Assembly (NCBI GenBank): GCA_020435865.1
Contig: JAGQYZ010000067.1
Span: 1 to 8,118 of the forward strand
Direction: 5' to 3'
Origin: Aequorivita sp.
GTDB taxonomy: Bacteria > Bacteroidota > Bacteroidia > Flavobacteriales > Flavobacteriaceae
Length of the DNA stretch: 8,118 bases
Shown here: one piece after another, positions 6,162-8,118 of the stretch
Numbering within the stretch: the stretch's first letter is position 1
Layout: each line of letters opens with the position of its first letter
Notes under the pieces: generated by a model
Seen by the model: the letters and a program-made list of their open reading frames with translations, nothing else
The model's database searches: none
Told to the model about the DNA's origin: nothing
Translations under genes and position numbers: made by a program

Positions 6162-7147
6162 TTTTCTAATTCGTTTAATTCAATATTCCTTGAAGTAATA
6201 ATTTTATTGTCCTTATCAACAATGATGCATTCTACGCCGTGAAGCTGGTTTACGAAATCCATCCCGGTATCCACACCCATAACAAAAATGGAGGTTGCAA
6301 GAGCGTCTGCCAATTCCGCGGTATTTGTAAAAATGGTGGCGCTTAAAATACCCGTGCTGGGATATCCAGTTCGGGGGTCTATGATGTGGGAGTATAACAC
6401 ACCATTAAAGGTTACATATTTTTCATAATTGCCCGAGGTTACCACTGCGCTGTTGTGTATGGGCATCCAGGAAAAGACCTTTTCCTTATTCAAGGGGTTT
6501 ACAATAGCAACCATCCAGTCTTTGCCATCAGGTTGGGTTCCCCAGGCATCCAGATCTCCAGAGGCATTTATAATTCCAGCTGTTACTCCCTCGCTTTGCA
6601 ATAACGCCTTGGACTTATCTGCCGCATACCCTTTGCCAATAGCGCCAAAACCTATTTTCATACCAGGTAGTTTTAAGAATACCGAATGGTCATTTTTGTT
6701 TAGAATAATATTTTGGTAGCCAACTTTTGAAACAGATTGTTTTATTTCCTCTTCGGAAGGCATTTTGGTCATACTACCGTCAAAATGCCAAACCTTGTCC
6801 ATGGATGCAAAGCTAATGTCAAAAGCACCTTCGGTCAATTTTGAAATTTTCAGGCATCGTTCTATCAATTGGAATAGTTCATCGTCAACCACTACGGGCT
6901 TTACACCCGCATTTCTGTTTATTTCTGAGGTCTGCGAGTTCGGATCCCAAGAAGAAATCAGTTTCTCGATTCTTGAAATTTCACCTACCGCCATGTCTAT
7001 GTATGTATTTCCTTCTTTGGGGTTTTGGCCAACTACTGTAATATCAAAGCGGCTACCCATTAACTTAAGGGTACGGGTGTAAACTTGTTGCGAAAACAGT
7101 GTGTTTGCAAAAAGTAGGGTAACAAGAATAAAGAGGGCTTTTTTCAA
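6158..7147 (-). CDS. apbE: FAD:protein FMN transferase, ApbE family (TTG start)
   Basis: ApbE enzymes move FMN from FAD onto a Ser or Thr of an exported target protein, with Mg2+ as cofactor. This 329-residue protein has a Sec signal peptide (about 1-20, FANTLFSQQ) and the full set of family motifs: LMGSRFDI (29-36), SSWDPNSQTSEINRNAG (65-81), GAFDISFA (107-114), GAIGKGYAAD (168-177), NASGDLDAWG (194-203), AVVTSGNYEKY (234-244), SHIIDPRTGYP (253-263) and AELADALATSIFVMG (277-291). Asp281 and Thr285 correspond to the usual metal-site residues. The start is a TTG at 7147-7145, one base after the stop codon of the upstream thioredoxin gene; the first in-frame ATG (Met30) would remove the signal peptide. 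The gene overlaps the DUF4266 gene by four bases. No NqrC, RnfG or FMN-binding-domain target is in the window, so the target may be one of the downstream operon proteins. Confidence 0.95.
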   Translation of the reverse strand: MKKALFILVTLLFANTLFSQQVYTRTLKLMGSRFDITVVGQNPKEGNTYIDMAVGEISRIEKLISSWDPNSQTSEINRNAGVKPVVVDDELFQLIERCLKISKLTEGAFDISFASMDKVWHFDGSMTKMPSEEEIKQSVSKVGYQNIILNKNDHSVFLKLPGMKIGFGAIGKGYAADKSKALLQSEGVTAGIINASGDLDAWGTQPDGKDWMVAIVNPLNKEKVFSWMPIHNSAVVTSGNYEKYVTFNGVLYSHIIDPRTGYPSTGILSATIFTNTAELADALATSIFVMGVDTGMDFVNQLHGVECIIVDKDNKIITSRNIELNELEK

Positions 7148-7148
7148 A

Positions 7149-7586
7149 TTATTTTATAAAAGATTCAAGATGATGAATGTATGCGTCTGGTGTAGTTTTT
7201 TCATATCCAGTTTCTCCTAAAACATTGCCGTTTTTGTCAAGAACTACCACAAAGGGAAAAAAGCCCTGTTTGTTGTATTTTTCAGCAAGTTCTTTATTTT
7301 TTTGCTGTTGTGAATCGGGAAGAGCGTTCACTTTTTTACGCGGAAAATCTGCCAATAGCATTACAAAATGTTCTTTTGAATAATTTTTGAAGGTATTGGT
7401 GCTCCATATCTCGCGATTCAGCTTAATACAGGGTGCACACCAGTCACTTCCTTGGAAAACAAGGACAATGGGACGGTTTTCTTCTAAAGCTATTTTTTTT
7501 GCAGTATCAAGATCGGTTTGCCATTCTTGGGCGGAAACTGTTTGAAAGAAAGAAATTAGAACAAATGATACCAGTATTTTTTTCAT
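7149..7586 (-). CDS. Secreted thioredoxin-fold protein with CAPC active site
   Basis: This 145-residue protein has a Sec signal peptide (about 1-19, FFQTVSAQ) and a single thioredoxin-like domain. It shows RPIVLVFQGSDWCAPCIKL with Cys50 and Cys53 as the redox pair, and GFFPFVVVLDKNGNVLGE with Pro111 as the probable cis-proline. The spacing and the DWCAPC context resemble the thioredoxin_7 and DsbD C-terminal type domains, which act as envelope thiol reductases. It is the first gene of the four-gene operon; the apbE start follows its stop codon after one base. A reasonable inference is that it keeps a partner cysteine pair reduced, and the only other cysteine pair in mature operon products is in the tail of the DUF4266 protein (apbE has isolated cysteines, not a CxC or CxxC pair). 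Confidence 0.88.
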   Translation of the reverse strand: MKKILVSFVLISFFQTVSAQEWQTDLDTAKKIALEENRPIVLVFQGSDWCAPCIKLNREIWSTNTFKNYSKEHFVMLLADFPRKKVNALPDSQQQKNKELAEKYNKQGFFPFVVVLDKNGNVLGETGYEKTTPDAYIHHLESFIK

Positions 7587-7696
7587 TGCGGGAACTTAAA
7601 TATTTATTTTAAACGTTTTAGTGCACTATTTATTTTTCGTCAACGTAATTAAAAAACTTACATCCCTAAAAGTATTTTTCCCACTTTAAATTCCCT

Positions 7697-7704
7697 TAAA
7701 TTTG
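7697..7704 (+). promoter_or_regulatory. Candidate promoter -7 element for the CtlX-like gene
   Basis: TAAATTTG matches the Bacteroidota -7 consensus TAnnTTTG exactly and lies 19 bases before the proposed TTG start, giving a 5' untranslated stretch of roughly 12 bases. A clear -33 element is not seen, and AT-rich sequence makes chance matches likely, hence the moderate confidence. Confidence 0.5.
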
Positions 7705-7723
7705 CACTCTAAATTTTCGTCAA

Positions 7724-8118
7724 TTGGCAAAACAGATTACAGATACCATCATAATGATTCGCCCGGTTGCGTTCCGGATGAACGAGCAAACGGCGGTCAA
7801 TAATTTTTTTCAGGAAGACTTAGCCCTTAAAAATGCCGAAATCAATACTAAAGCACAAGAAGAATTTGATGCCTTCGTACAAAAGTTGAGAGCAGTGGGG
7901 GTGAATGTGATTGTTGAAAATGATGATTTAAGGATGGACACGCCGGATTCCATTTTTCCAAATAACTGGATCAGTTTTCACGAAAATGGCGATATTGGCC
8001 TTTATCCAATGTTTGCTGAAAACCGCCGTCGCGAAAGGCGTGAGGAAGTTTTGATACGCTTGGAAAGTGAAGGTTTTGTCATTAACAACGTATACGATTA
8101 CACCCCAGCTGAAGACGA
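7724..8118 (+). CDS. ctlX: CtlX-like amidinotransferase-superfamily hydrolase, N-terminal part (runs off right edge)
   Basis: This frame is open to the right edge, giving 131 visible codons of a protein that is usually about 300 residues. It reads QITDTIIMIRPVAFRMNEQ, then TAVNNFFQ, later TPDSIFPNNWISFH, and YPMFAENRRRERR. These match the arginine deiminase, dimethylargininase and citrulline hydrolase superfamily, and most closely the CtlX group as I recall it, in which the PDSxFPNNW segment lies at the substrate pocket. CtlX has been linked to hydrolysis of citrulline to ornithine. The catalytic His and Cys lie beyond the window. The start is probably TTG at 7724, because the residues before the ATG at 7754 (QITDTII) belong to the first strand of the fold; starting at 7754 would cut it. 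The symbol is provisional because related hydrolases differ in substrate. Confidence 0.75.
   Translation, partial: MAKQITDTIIMIRPVAFRMNEQTAVNNFFQEDLALKNAEINTKAQEEFDAFVQKLRAVGVNVIVENDDLRMDTPDSIFPNNWISFHENGDIGLYPMFAENRRRERREEVLIRLESEGFVINNVYDYTPAED

Noticed and set aside
5907..6242. Plus-strand open frame of 111 codons over the DUF3570 and DUF4266 junction
   Set aside because: It lies antisense to three well-supported genes and its product is low-complexity hydrophobic sequence with no recognisable domain.
6429..7082. Plus-strand open frames antisense to apbE
   Set aside because: The minus-strand ApbE has all family motifs; the antisense frames show no domain and follow from its codon usage.
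7611..7626. Palindromes AAACGTTT and GTGCAC in the divergent gap before the thioredoxin gene
   Set aside because: They are short, unrelated to each other and not repeated elsewhere in the gap; an operator cannot be supported without comparison to relatives.

Overview
The window reads as chromosomal DNA of a member of the Bacteroidota, most likely a marine or soil Flavobacteriaceae. The signs are AT-rich coding, Bacteroidota-type -7 promoter elements (TAnnTTTG), no clear Shine-Dalgarno sequences, many short lipoprotein signals ending in a cysteine, and family content typical of flavobacteria. This is inferred from style and content; no search was run. There are no RNA genes, insertion sequences, phage genes or CRISPR arrays.

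Region 1 (1-2278, minus strand) is the start of a tryptophan operon: promoter, leader peptide trpL, attenuator, trpE, trpG and the first 50 codons of trpD, which runs off the left edge. trpL was found by reading the minus strand upstream of trpE. It is an 18-residue peptide with three consecutive Trp codons, followed by mutually exclusive hairpins and a perfect 12-bp terminator before trpE. This is a complete ribosome-mediated attenuator. It also shows that trpE starts at 2119, not at the longer open-frame ATG at 2167, which lies inside the terminator.

Region 2 (2393-4472, plus strand) encodes thiol and sulfur-handling proteins. A TlpA/ResA-like lipoprotein and a peroxiredoxin-like lipoprotein form one unit ending in a strong terminator. 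A cytoplasmic and a lipoprotein single-domain rhodanese form the next.

Region 3 (4475-7586, minus strand) is a tight four-gene operon. In transcription order it encodes a secreted thioredoxin-like protein, an ApbE-type FAD:protein FMN transferase (TTG start), a 70-residue DUF4266-type lipoprotein ending in GGGCGCN, and a DUF3570-type predicted outer-membrane beta-barrel. The flavin transferase beside two uncharacterised exported proteins carrying GAS motifs suggests a cell-envelope flavinylation or redox system whose acceptor may be encoded in the operon. This is the best candidate for an undescribed system here.

Region 4 (7724-8118, plus strand) is the 5' end of an amidinotransferase-superfamily hydrolase resembling CtlX. 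It probably starts at a TTG and is cut by the window edge.
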